A stretch of 37,989 bases of DNA from Sulfurimonas sp. (GTDB lineage: Bacteria > Campylobacterota > Campylobacteria > Campylobacterales > Sulfurimonadaceae). Numbering within the stretch: position 1 is the first letter of the stretch; each line of letters starts with the position of its first letter. A model generated the notes under the pieces. The model was not told the origin of the DNA. It saw nothing but the letters and a program-made list of their open reading frames with translations, and did not search any database. Below are positions 8,146-16,058 of the stretch, in pieces. The stretch covers positions 1-37,989 of the forward strand of contig JALSUU010000067.1 in assembly GCA_027071075.1 (NCBI GenBank). The letters run 5' to 3'. The position numbers and the translations under genes were made by a program.

Positions 8146-9192
8146 TTAGTGAGTCTCTCTAACACATCTTGGAGTTAAAAAGAGTTCTATAGGAGTAGCT
8201 TTAGATACACCCTCATAAAATTTTCCATTCCATGCTTTTGTACCATTACTTCCAGCAACCATTGTGGATGACCAGTAGTCTATAGCGAGATTTGCAAAAC
8301 TTTCTGGATGGGCACTCCCTGTTTTTCCACTAAAGTTTAAGAGTGTTCTTAACTCAATAGCATTTGGTAGTCTCCAGTCACTATATCCAGCAAGTTTCAA
8401 CTCTTCACAATAGTTTATAGCTTTTTTAAATCCCATTACATTGTTTTTGCTTACAGCTATATCATCTTGCCACATAAGCGTAGTGTTGTTGTCCATTACT
8501 ACTTCTTTACTGTCATCCCTTGTGAGGTCTTCTTTATAAGAATTTTCTCCTCTAATACATCTTGTATGAAACGAACTACTTACTTCATCAAAACTCATAA
8601 ATGTTCCAGTTACTTCTTCATAGGCAAATGTTTTAGCTTTACATATTGGACAAGGTGTTGAAGTCCAAAGAAATCCACTTCCTGTATTTTTGAATATAGA
8701 ATCTAATGCTGGAGTCTCTTTTGAGTAATCAATTAAACTCATAATATCATGAACAGTAGGGAGCCTCCAATCATCATAACCATCTTCGATGAGATAGTAG
8801 CAGTAAGTATCTGCTTCTGATTGTGTAAAACTTTTTTCTGTTACAGCACTACTATCTTGCCAATATAAATTTTGAGTAGCTTCATGAACTGTATCCCCAG
8901 ACTTTGTATATTTTCTTGCTCTTCCTGCTTGATACTCTCCATCATCTTTAGGATAATATATAGTTGTCTGTCCTGTTTTTAAAAGAAGGGAAGTACTCTT
9001 TGTCACTGTAGAAATGTTATTGTCTTGAGGTACTTCTGATGAGCTATTGTCTTCTACTGATGAGTTAGTATCTACTGAAGAGTTTTGATCAGTGGTGCTA
9101 GGAGTGTTCTGTATAGGTTGTGCAGTTGTAGAATCACTATTGCACGAGATTAGAAACAAACTAAGTAAGGGAATAAAGTATTTATAAGGCAT
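8146..9192 (-). CDS. DUF1566 (Lcl C-terminal) lipoprotein with two tandem domains
   Basis: This 348-aa lipoprotein has its signal at residues 1-17 (LFLISC, lipidated Cys). A Ser/Thr/Asn-rich linker precedes two tandem DUF1566/Lcl-type domains at about residues 80-215 and 220-345. Each holds the hallmark DWRLP motif, a W-Q-D strand (NLYWQDSS, TLMWQDD) and a closing RC(I/V)R. The first domain also contains a CPIC motif. The family is associated with cell-surface or extracellular roles and adhesion-like proteins; a precise function is unknown. It sits inside the T2SS operon between the GspK and GspL genes. A possible internal promoter precedes it. It could be an accessory T2SS lipoprotein or a surface substrate. 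Confidence 0.82.
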   Translation of the reverse strand: MPYKYFIPLLSLFLISCNSDSTTAQPIQNTPSTTDQNSSVDTNSSVEDNSSSEVPQDNNISTVTKSTSLLLKTGQTTIYYPKDDGEYQAGRARKYTKSGDTVHEATQNLYWQDSSAVTEKSFTQSEADTYCYYLIEDGYDDWRLPTVHDIMSLIDYSKETPALDSIFKNTGSGFLWTSTPCPICKAKTFAYEEVTGTFMSFDEVSSSFHTRCIRGENSYKEDLTRDDSKEVVMDNNTTLMWQDDIAVSKNNVMGFKKAINYCEELKLAGYSDWRLPNAIELRTLLNFSGKTGSAHPESFANLAIDYWSSTMVAGSNGTKAWNGKFYEGVSKATPIELFLTPRCVRETH

Positions 9193-9214
9193 AAATAACT
9201 CCTGTTTTTTCGCA

Positions 9215-9242
9215 ATTATACATTTTATATACTTAAAAGTAT
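9215..9242 (-). promoter_or_regulatory. Possible internal promoter before the DUF1566 lipoprotein gene
   Basis: On the minus strand TATAAT (9215-9220) lies about 23 nt before the ATG at 9192, which also has a good SD (AGGAG). An inverted repeat, ATACTT-TT-AAGTAT (9229-9242), covers the space just upstream, where a -35 element or regulator would sit. The 57-nt gap here is the largest inside the gsp gene string. Confidence 0.5.
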
Positions 9243-9249
9243 CTATGCT

Positions 9250-10155
9250 CTATTTTGTATATAATAAATTCCTATATACAGTATATGGTTTATCATACAG
9301 AGGTCTAAACATTATATTAAATGTGCGTTTTACGGAAGTTTTGTTTCTTTTAACTCTGATAGTACCATAAAGAGTGAGTGAGGAGCTTGTACTCTCTTCT
9401 GTATAGTTGTGCTTTTGTAATAATAGGTAAAGATATTCTTTATATTTTTGAAGGTCAGTTTTGTAAAGTGATTTGAGCTGAGTCGCATCAAACTCATCAA
9501 GTTCCATAATTCTATTTGCATAAGTGGGTGTTATAATATTTGGATTGATATTAGAATAGATACCAAAGTGAAAATTATCTAGTATGTTCTTTTGTGAACT
9601 TTTAGTAAGTTCTTTAAAATACTTAATCAAAAAAAGTTCTTCTGGATGTTGTAGTGTTCCGATATTTGAACTACTATAGGAACTAGAAACATTGTAGTAA
9701 CCGCTTTCTGCCCCATTTAATAGTGTAACAGAATCCAAATCAATCCAATCTGTAAAAACATCCTTAAAACTGAGCTTTTTGTCACTATATGATTTGGCTA
9801 ATATATTTATGGGCATGGAGTTTGAACTATAAAGAGAGAGCATAGCACCAGCCCCTTTTAATTTTAATGTAATATTATCATCTAGGGTTTGATTTGTATC
9901 TGTAAGATAAAGTTTATCTGGAAATCCTTTAAAGCTATTTTTGATGTAGTTATTTTCAAATTTTCCTGTTAAAGCGTAAAACTTTAGTTTTTCGATTGTA
10001 CTGTCTGCTTCTAATTCTACTGTCAATTTGTCATTTAAATTTTTTGCATTATCCACACTTTTTTTATACATAGATATTAAGTATAGGGTCGCAGCCATTA
10101 AAATAGCACTTATCCAGAGTGCCATAGCTAAGGCAAAAGCATCTCTTTTCATCAT
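9250..10155 (-). CDS. gspK: Type II secretion minor pseudopilin GspK
   Basis: GspK caps the tip of the T2SS pseudopilus as the largest minor pseudopilin. This 301-aa protein has a short prepilin leader (MMKRDA, cleavage before FALAMALWISAIL). It lacks the Glu5 found in other pseudopilins, a known feature of GspK. The family-typical DWIDLDS followed by NGAESGYY is visible at about residues 135-155. Later come HPEELFLIK and an Asn-Pro helical segment, as in the GspK alpha domain. It overlaps the upstream GspJ-like gene by 4 nt. Confidence is high from the combination of order, leader and DWxDxD/GAE motifs. Confidence 0.85.
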   Translation of the reverse strand: MMKRDAFALAMALWISAILMAATLYLISMYKKSVDNAKNLNDKLTVELEADSTIEKLKFYALTGKFENNYIKNSFKGFPDKLYLTDTNQTLDDNITLKLKGAGAMLSLYSSNSMPINILAKSYSDKKLSFKDVFTDWIDLDSVTLLNGAESGYYNVSSSYSSSNIGTLQHPEELFLIKYFKELTKSSQKNILDNFHFGIYSNINPNIITPTYANRIMELDEFDATQLKSLYKTDLQKYKEYLYLLLQKHNYTEESTSSSLTLYGTIRVKRNKTSVKRTFNIMFRPLYDKPYTVYRNLLYTK

Positions 10156-10778
10156 TCTACTGCTCTTTTTGATTTTAAAAATCTTTTGAGTTGATAAAAA
10201 TTATATTTGACGGCAAAAATATACTTAAAATGTTGCTCGTTTTTGTCAAATTCTAAAATGATTAATTTTGGTATATTTGTGGTGAAAGTTTTATCTTTTG
10301 GTAAATCAATAGGTGCTTCAAAGCTGAACTTTGCATCATGGATATCTGTCAATAGTTCGTATGTTTTTGTATTTTCTTTGAAACTAGGGTGTTTATAATC
10401 ATTGTGAGTATCGTAGATAGCTGACTCTTTATACAGGAGGGTATCATTTTCAAGTTTTAAATTTATAAGACTGAGCTTTTTGCTATAAATAGGTGCATCA
10501 GAGACAAAAGTTATCTCTTTGTCACCTTTTTCAAAGAGGTACAGATAATCAAAGAGATTAGGATTGTAAGGATCTTTTTTCTCTATAGTATAAAAATATG
10601 TTGCATTAAAGAGGTTTTTTAGTTGTGCAAATTGCATAGCATCATTAAAAGTAAGAGAACTTTGTTTATCTATTTGATTGAGTGCGAGTTTGAATGCAAA
10701 CATTCCTGTAGTAGTAATTAGTGAAACTATAACCATAGCAACGAGGACTTCAATAAGTGAAAAAGCAGCTCTATTCAT
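10152..10778 (-). CDS. gspJ: Type II secretion minor pseudopilin, GspJ-like
   Basis: This 208-aa pseudopilin has a leader of five residues (MNRAA) and the N-methylation motif FSLIEVLVAMVIVSL, including Glu5 of the mature form. The remaining 170 residues form a beta-rich domain. Size and position between the I- and K-like genes fit GspJ, a tip-complex subunit. The residue before the cleavage site is Ala rather than the usual Gly. It overlaps GspK by 4 nt and the GspI-like gene by 8 nt. The exact letter rests on order and size. Confidence 0.75.
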   Translation of the reverse strand: MNRAAFSLIEVLVAMVIVSLITTTGMFAFKLALNQIDKQSSLTFNDAMQFAQLKNLFNATYFYTIEKKDPYNPNLFDYLYLFEKGDKEITFVSDAPIYSKKLSLINLKLENDTLLYKESAIYDTHNDYKHPSFKENTKTYELLTDIHDAKFSFEAPIDLPKDKTFTTNIPKLIILEFDKNEQHFKYIFAVKYNFYQLKRFLKSKRAVE

Positions 10779-11196
10779 GAGATTCTATCTTGTTATACTT
10801 TAAAATTTCAAAAGAAGACTGAGAGTAAGAGTTGTTTTTACTTATAGTGAGTAGGCAAGTATAAAGTAAGATATTAAAAGCACCAAAATTACCACTTGAA
10901 GCCTCTGTATCACCTAAGATATAGGTTCTTTTTTGATTTGCTAATTTATAGTTTACAGTATAGTCAAAACCATTTATTTTTCCAGAAAATTTACCATTTT
11001 CTCCTTGAAATTCTCTATTTTCAAGCATCGCCTTTAGACTCAGTACTGTCGTATAATCCATCTCATACTTCTCTTTTTTGAGTTTAAAAAGTGTAAGTGT
11101 TCGGACAGATGAAGTTGTGAGAACAACGGCTGAGAACATAATGACTAGGGCAATAAGTACTTCAATAGTTATTACGGCTTGGCGTACTGTTTTGAT
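10771..11196 (-). CDS. gspI: Type II secretion minor pseudopilin, GspI-like, probable ATC start
   Basis: The first ATG in this frame (11139) starts in the middle of the membrane helix, so it cannot give a functional pseudopilin. Upstream, the frame continues through VITIEVLIALVI, a typical prepilin N-terminus with Glu at position 5, preceded by KTVRQA. It then meets a stop at 11206-11208. No ATG, GTG or TTG lies between. An ATC at 11194-11196 has AGGAG six nt upstream and would give M-KTVRQA, a normal 7-residue leader. With that start the protein is 141 aa, a usual size for GspI-type minor pseudopilins. It overlaps the GspH-like gene by 35 nt and GspJ by 8 nt. The gene call is firm, the start is inferred. 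Confidence 0.72.
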   Translation of the reverse strand: MKTVRQAVITIEVLIALVIMFSAVVLTTSSVRTLTLFKLKKEKYEMDYTTVLSLKAMLENREFQGENGKFSGKINGFDYTVNYKLANQKRTYILGDTEASSGNFGAFNILLYTCLLTISKNNSYSQSSFEILKYNKIESHE

Positions 11197-11419
11197 ACTG
11201 GGCTCCTAGTATTGAGATGTTGTACTCTTTATTTTGTGTTTGTGTTATAAAGGCATTAAACTTTGCTTCTTTTAAGCTCTCTGATTTCTCTTTTTTTGCT
11301 AAGTACTCTGTAAAACTGTTGTAGAGTCTGTAACCTGCTGGGGAGACAATAGAGATGATAAAGGCTAAAATAAGGATAACCACTAAAAGCTCAATAAGAG
11401 TAAAAGCTTTTCTTTGCAT
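11162..11419 (-). CDS. Short pseudopilin, GspH-like
   Basis: This 85-aa protein has a 5-residue prepilin leader (MQRKA) and the N-methylation segment FTLIELLVVILILAFIISIV with Glu5. A short helix and about 40 polar residues follow. It is shorter than typical GspH (about 150-180 aa), so most of the usual globular domain is missing. It may be a reduced GspH or another minor pseudopilin. It lies 3 nt after the GspF stop and its 3' end holds the start region of the next pseudopilin gene. No frameshift is needed to explain it. Confidence 0.7.
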   Translation of the reverse strand: MQRKAFTLIELLVVILILAFIISIVSPAGYRLYNSFTEYLAKKEKSESLKEAKFNAFITQTQNKEYNISILGAQYQNSTPSRNNY

Positions 11420-11422
11420 ACT

Positions 11423-12622
11423 CTAAGTTATATCACTTATGGAAATAACGGCAAGCATAATAGAGACAACAATAAAAGCAATAAATAAGCCCATGAGTAC
11501 AATAATGGCAGGTTCAAGTAGCGCTAAAACACTTTTAGTACTTTTTTGAAAAGTCTCAGAAAATCGAAATGCTAAGTTTAGAAAAACTTCATCGAGTTTT
11601 GCACTACTCTCACCAACACTAATCATTGATGCAACCTGTGGGGGTAAAAGAGAATTTCCAGCTAAGGTGCTGCTGAGTTTATTTCCTTTTTTTATCTCAA
11701 AGAGTGCCTCTTTAAAAATGGCTTGTATCTCAGGAATTTCTGTTAGTTTTATGCTTTGCTTGAGCGCTTTGTCTATCTTGATGCCCCCTTGAAGCATGAT
11801 ACCTATAGAGTTGAACATTCGAGAGAGTTCGATATAAACCGTTAGTTTCCCGACCATAGGAATATGTAAAATAAACTTGTGAATATTTTTTTTAATAAGT
11901 TTTATAATAAAAGGGATACTAAATAGAAGAAGTGCAAAACCTATGAGTATAACAGAAGAGTTTTCATTGACATAAAGTCCTGCTTTTAAGACCATTTGAG
12001 AGACCATAGGGAGATGATCAAGTTCATCTTTGTCAAAAATCTCTGTAAATTTGGGAACAATGAAGAAAAATACAAAAAATACCATAGTTGTACTCATAAT
12101 CATCAAAAATATAGGGTAAGAGAGCGCTTGTTTCACTTCTGTATTTATTTTTTCTTTAAATAATAAGTAGTTACTCAGTGTATTTAAAGCACCAGCGAGT
12201 GCCCCTACCTCCTCACCACTGGAGATAACGGAGATAGCAAGTCTGTTCTCTTCTATAGCGAGTTTTTTTTGTGCCATTTCAATTGATATAGAGAGTTGCT
12301 CACCTGTTTTAAGATTCTCTAAAATCAGTTTAATAAACTCATGTACACTCTCTTTTTGGGTATTTTTTATCAAAAGTTTCAGAGAATCATCTATCTTCAT
12401 CCCCGAGTCAATCAGGTAATATAACTCTTCTATAAAAGATTGAAAATCAGAATTTTTAAATTTTCCAGCTTTGAGTTTTTTCTTTTTTTCTTTAAATGAA
12501 ATAAGTGTGAGTTTATCAGTTTTTATAAACTGCTTGAAACCTTCTAAAGTTCCTTTATAAACACCATTAATCTGTTCATTGTTAGAACTGATTGCTTCGT
12601 ATGTTATTTCAGAGTTATTCAT
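11423..12622 (-). CDS. gspF: Type II secretion inner-membrane platform protein GspF
   Basis: GspF is the polytopic platform protein of the T2SS that works with the GspE motor to assemble the pseudopilus. The 399-aa length is typical. Two homologous T2SSF cytoplasmic domains (about residues 70-190 and 270-390) each contain helical repeats, with YYLIDSGMKIDDSLKLL and ILMQGGIKIDKALKQS-type segments. Three hydrophobic segments lie at about 165-190, 220-245 and 370-395. The start overlaps the GspE gene by 8 nt, so the two are coupled. Confidence 0.92.
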   Translation of the reverse strand: MNNSEITYEAISSNNEQINGVYKGTLEGFKQFIKTDKLTLISFKEKKKKLKAGKFKNSDFQSFIEELYYLIDSGMKIDDSLKLLIKNTQKESVHEFIKLILENLKTGEQLSISIEMAQKKLAIEENRLAISVISSGEEVGALAGALNTLSNYLLFKEKINTEVKQALSYPIFLMIMSTTMVFFVFFFIVPKFTEIFDKDELDHLPMVSQMVLKAGLYVNENSSVILIGFALLLFSIPFIIKLIKKNIHKFILHIPMVGKLTVYIELSRMFNSIGIMLQGGIKIDKALKQSIKLTEIPEIQAIFKEALFEIKKGNKLSSTLAGNSLLPPQVASMISVGESSAKLDEVFLNLAFRFSETFQKSTKSVLALLEPAIIVLMGLFIAFIVVSIMLAVISISDIT

Positions 12623-14270
12623 TTGTCACACTTACTATCTCTGAAAAAGTCGTTTTGCCTTGGAGAACCTTTAACAGTCCATCTTCATACATCGTTCTAT
12701 ACCCAAACTTAGAGAGATCATCTTCTGTTGCATGACCATCCTCAAATACCTCTTTTATGGTGTCATCAAACTCTGCCACTTCAGATATAGGAAGACGACC
12801 GAGATAACCACTGCCGTTACACTCACTACAACCTGGGGAGTGTGTGTAATTGAGTTCTACGAAACTATACTTCTTTAAAAGAGCATCTATTTTGTACTTT
12901 TCTCTATCTACTGCTGAAAGTTCTGCTGCTTGATTACAGTGAGGACAAGACCTTCTTACAAGTCTTTGTGCCATAAGTCCGACTACTGATGACTTGAGAA
13001 GAAAATAGTCGACTCCCATATCGAGAAGTCTTGTGATGGCTCCAAGTGCAGAGTTTGTATGTAGAGTAGAGATAACTAAGTGACCAGTTAATGCGGCTTG
13101 TACGGCTATCTGTGCTGTTTCAAGGTCACGAATCTCACCAATCATAATAATATCTGGATCTTGTCTTAAAATAGAACGCAATGCATTTGAAAAGTTAAAC
13201 CCAATATCGGCTCTTACCTGAATCTGAGATATACCATGAAGCTCATATTCTACGGGATCTTCAACAGTAATGATTTTTGTGTCTTCTGTGTGTAAGTCAT
13301 TTAAGAGTGAGTAGAGAGTAGTTGTTTTACCACTACCTGTTGGACCTGTTGTAAGAAAAATTCCATTTGGTTTTGCAGAGATTTTTGTAAGAAGTTCCAT
13401 AGAGTCTTCAAAAAAATCTAAACCAGCTAAACTATAAGAGATAGATTGTTTTCCTAAGAGTCTGAGGACAAAACTCTCTCCAAATGCAGTTGGAACAGAA
13501 GAGGAGCGCACATCAAACTCTTGACCCGCAATTTTGAGGCTTATACGACCATCTTGAGGGAGTCTGTTTTCTGATATGTTCATTTTAGAAATGAGTTTTA
13601 GACGAGCGATGATTGCTAGCTTCATATTCAGAGGAATTGACTCAACATCTTGTAGTTTACCATCTACTCGAAACCTAACTTTAATACCATTTTTGTAAGA
13701 CTCATAGTGAATATCTGAAACTCTCGCTTTTATGGCTTTAGCAAAAAAGTTGTTCACTAGTTTGATAACAGGAGCTTCTGATGCAAGTTCTTTAAGTTTT
13801 TCAGATTCATCTTCATCAACATCAAAAATATCTTGGGAATTATCGAGTTCATATTTGTTCTCAAACTGTCTAAGCTCATCCGAGTAGAGAAGGTAAGGTT
13901 TTATCTCTTTGTTTAATTGTGAGGATATAAAAGAGAAAGCATCGATTTTAAAAATATCATCAACTGCTACAAAAATCTCCTCTTTTGTTTCCTTAAAAGG
14001 AAAAATTTTATTATTTATAAAAAAAGAGGAGGGGATGCCCTCTAACTCTAAGATTTCAAAATCATCTAGTTTGAGAGAAGAGTAGAGATCTACTTCAAGC
14101 TGCTCAGAGAGTGCTTGAAGCAGTTGTATCTCAGAGATAACACCACTGTTAAGAAGTACTGTGCCTATCTTCCCTCCTATCTCTTTTTGGAAAGAGAGCG
14201 CTTCTTCTACTTCTTTTTCTTGGCATACACCATTTTTTATTAATATCTCTCCAAAGAGTTTTATTCCCAT
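12615..14270 (-). CDS. gspE: Type II secretion ATPase GspE
   Basis: GspE is the cytoplasmic AAA-like hexameric ATPase powering T2SS pseudopilus assembly. The 551-aa protein has an N-terminal MshEN/T2SSE_N domain (about 1-150), which in relatives can bind c-di-GMP or contact GspL. Walker A GPTGSGKTTT lies at about 306-315, then an Asp box, Walker B IIMIGEIRD, and a His box (LTGHLVISTLHTNSA). Two CxxC pairs (SCPHC at about 440 and GCSEC at about 480) form the zinc-binding C-terminal module of GspE/PilB proteins. The gene overlaps gspG by 10 nt and gspF by 8 nt. Confidence 0.95.
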   Translation of the reverse strand: MGIKLFGEILIKNGVCQEKEVEEALSFQKEIGGKIGTVLLNSGVISEIQLLQALSEQLEVDLYSSLKLDDFEILELEGIPSSFFINNKIFPFKETKEEIFVAVDDIFKIDAFSFISSQLNKEIKPYLLYSDELRQFENKYELDNSQDIFDVDEDESEKLKELASEAPVIKLVNNFFAKAIKARVSDIHYESYKNGIKVRFRVDGKLQDVESIPLNMKLAIIARLKLISKMNISENRLPQDGRISLKIAGQEFDVRSSSVPTAFGESFVLRLLGKQSISYSLAGLDFFEDSMELLTKISAKPNGIFLTTGPTGSGKTTTLYSLLNDLHTEDTKIITVEDPVEYELHGISQIQVRADIGFNFSNALRSILRQDPDIIMIGEIRDLETAQIAVQAALTGHLVISTLHTNSALGAITRLLDMGVDYFLLKSSVVGLMAQRLVRRSCPHCNQAAELSAVDREKYKIDALLKKYSFVELNYTHSPGCSECNGSGYLGRLPISEVAEFDDTIKEVFEDGHATEDDLSKFGYRTMYEDGLLKVLQGKTTFSEIVSVTNE

Positions 14271-14701
14271 ACAGAGATATCCTTGTCTCCATCACTTCCA
14301 CCGACTTTACCATCAGCTCCAAAAGAGAAGAGTTCATAAGGATTTCCATCTTTACTCTCTCCTGTATATTGGTATGGATTTCCCCATGAATCTTCTTTTA
14401 CAGGTTTTGGTAAGTATGGTCCATTAAAGCCTCTAATACTAGTGTTCTTCTTAGCCCATAAGATTTTTAAGCCTTCTGAAGTAGTTGGGTAGCGTCCTAC
14501 ATCAAGTCTAAATGCATCAAGTGAAGTTGCTAACATTTCAACTTGTGCTTTTGCGGTTTTCAGTTTTGCATCATCAAGTTTACCAAAAAGTTTTGGTGCA
14601 ACCAAAGATGCAAGGAGACCGATAATTACAATTACAACTAACAACTCTATAAGCGTAAATGCGCTTCTTTTAGTATTTCTTTTTCTCATATTATTTCTCA
14701 T
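14261..14701 (-). CDS. gspG: Major pseudopilin GspG
   Basis: GspG builds the T2SS pseudopilus. The 146-aa sequence has a basic leader ending in RSA, the N-methylation motif FTLIELLVVIVIIGLLASLVAP with Glu5, and the GspG-specific globular features GRYPTTSEGL, PYLPK, DSWGNPYQY and a calcium-site-like FSFGADGKVGGSDGDKDI at the C-terminus. Its ATG follows the rfbB stop by one base. A second ATG at 14687-14689 would give a shorter, more standard leader. It is the first T2SS gene of the string and has no obvious promoter of its own, so it depends on transcription from the rfb genes. Confidence 0.95.
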   Translation of the reverse strand: MRNNMRKRNTKRSAFTLIELLVVIVIIGLLASLVAPKLFGKLDDAKLKTAKAQVEMLATSLDAFRLDVGRYPTTSEGLKILWAKKNTSIRGFNGPYLPKPVKEDSWGNPYQYTGESKDGNPYELFSFGADGKVGGSDGDKDISVWE

Positions 14702-14702
14702 C

Positions 14703-15728
14703 TTATATATATTTTCCTAAATACCAATCAATAGTCTTTACAATCCCACTATCAAAGTTTTCATCTGCTTTCCAGCCAAGTTCATCTTCTAGTTTTGTTG
14801 CATCTATAGCATAGCGACGGTCATGACCAGCTCTATCTTCTACGAAAGTGATAAGCTCTTTATAACTCTCTTTAGCTATTCTTTCTTTTGGTGATACTTT
14901 TGCATCAAGTATTGAGCATATTGTATCTACTATTTGTAAATTTGTACGCTCATTCCTTCCACCAATATTATAAACATTTGCTTCTTTTCCTGTATGATAA
15001 ACAAGATCTATTCCCTTACAATGGTCAAGTACATAGAGCCAATCTCTAATATTTTTTCCATCACCATAGATAGGAATAGATTCACCTGCTAAACATTTAC
15101 GGATAATAGTAGGTATAAGCTTTTCATCATGCTGTTTTGGTCCATAGTTGTTTGAACAGTTAGTGATGACAGTATTCATTCCATAAGTCTCTTGATAACT
15201 CCGAACAATCATATCTGAACTTGCTTTGGAAGCCGAATAAGGAGAGTTTGGAGCATAGGGAGTCTCTTCTGTAAAGAGGTCAGTTTCGTTGAGTGTTCCA
15301 TATACTTCATCCGTGCTAATATGGTGAAAACGGCACCCTTGATACTCTGTTTTGTAAGTAAATGGTTTTTCCATCCACTGTTTTTTTGCAACATCTAAAA
15401 GAGTGAAAGTACCATTTACATTTGTTTCAATGAATACTCCAGGGTTTTTGATGGAGTTATCTACATGTGACTCTGCCGCAAAGTGAATAACACCTCTTAT
15501 ATCGTACTCATTGAAGATAAACTCTACAAGTTCACGGTTACAAATATCACCTTTGATAAATTTATATCTTGGGTTGTTCTCACACTCTTTGAGGTTTTCT
15601 AAGTCCCCTGCATAAGTGAGCAAATCCAAGTTAATAAGTCTGTACTCTTTATACTTTTCTAAAAAGTATGGTACAAAGTTTGAACCTATGAAGCCTGCTG
15701 TTCCGGTTAGTAGTATAGATTTTTTCAT
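14703..15728 (-). CDS. rfbB: dTDP-glucose 4,6-dehydratase
   Basis: RfbB converts dTDP-glucose to dTDP-4-keto-6-deoxyglucose, step two of dTDP-L-rhamnose synthesis. The 341-aa protein has the NAD-binding GTAGFIGSN motif at residues about 8-16, the TDEVYG catalytic segment near 135, and the SDR-type YSASK motif near 165. The start codon overlaps the stop of a 33-aa membrane ORF (ATGA), with AAAGG about 10 nt upstream. It is separated from the other rfb genes by two small membrane-protein genes and adjoins gspG directly. Confidence 0.95.
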   Translation of the reverse strand: MKKSILLTGTAGFIGSNFVPYFLEKYKEYRLINLDLLTYAGDLENLKECENNPRYKFIKGDICNRELVEFIFNEYDIRGVIHFAAESHVDNSIKNPGVFIETNVNGTFTLLDVAKKQWMEKPFTYKTEYQGCRFHHISTDEVYGTLNETDLFTEETPYAPNSPYSASKASSDMIVRSYQETYGMNTVITNCSNNYGPKQHDEKLIPTIIRKCLAGESIPIYGDGKNIRDWLYVLDHCKGIDLVYHTGKEANVYNIGGRNERTNLQIVDTICSILDAKVSPKERIAKESYKELITFVEDRAGHDRRYAIDATKLEDELGWKADENFDSGIVKTIDWYLGKYI

Positions 15729-15826
15729 GAATGATTTGCCTTTGTATCAATACTAAACTCTTTTATCATGTAAATAAACATACTGACAACACCAACTGCT
15801 GCACTTATTATTACTACTGTTTCCAT
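15725..15826 (-). CDS. 33-aa single-pass membrane microprotein
   Basis: This short ORF encodes METVVIISAAVGVVSMFIYM followed by a polar 13-residue tail (IKEFSIDTKANHS), a classic single-helix membrane microprotein. The evidence that it is translated is contextual. GAGGAG lies 8 nt upstream, its ATG follows the previous stop by one base, and its stop overlaps the rfbB start (ATGA). It therefore fills exactly the space between two genes of the operon. No function is recognised; it may assist the neighbouring 76-aa membrane protein or act in translational coupling of rfbB. Confidence 0.65.
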   Translation of the reverse strand: METVVIISAAVGVVSMFIYMIKEFSIDTKANHS

Positions 15827-15827
15827 G

Positions 15828-16058
15828 TTATAGCTCCTCAATTTCATCAGTTTTTAATCTGATTGTATGAATTATAATAAATCCTGAGATTAAAAATATA
15901 AAAAAGATTATTGTTGTTAACCAAAACAATAAACCAAAAATCTCTTTATTATATAAATTTCCTAAAACTCCACCCAAAGTAATTATAAAAGCAGAAATAA
16001 TACTTAAACCTACTCTAAGTGAGTTGAGTGTTTCTTTGATTTTATCAATTTTTGCCAC
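15828..16058 (-). CDS. Small two-helix membrane protein, 76 aa
   Basis: I do not recognise this protein. It has a polar, basic N-terminus (MAKIDKIKETLNSLR), two membrane helices at about residues 17-35 and 41-63, and a short acidic tail ending in EEL. The start is GTG and shares one base with the rfbD stop (TAGTG). It is embedded between rfbD and rfbB, which is unusual for the dTDP-rhamnose set, and it is followed by a 33-aa membrane ORF. A role with a membrane glycan step is possible but unproven. Confidence 0.7.
   Translation of the reverse strand: MAKIDKIKETLNSLRVGLSIISAFIITLGGVLGNLYNKEIFGLLFWLTTIIFFIFLISGFIIIHTIRLKTDEIEEL

Noticed and set aside
3989-9192. MSHA-type pilus operon (mshI/J/K/L)
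   Set aside because: The secretin resembles MshL, but GspG with its calcium-site tail, GspK with DWIDLDS and the G-E-F-H-I-J-K order are those of a T2SS. Retraction ATPase and MSHA pilin genes are absent.
11162-11419. Frameshift joining the GspH- and GspI-like genes
   Set aside because: Each has its own prepilin N-terminus, so two proteins are expected; the short GspH-like product needs no repair.
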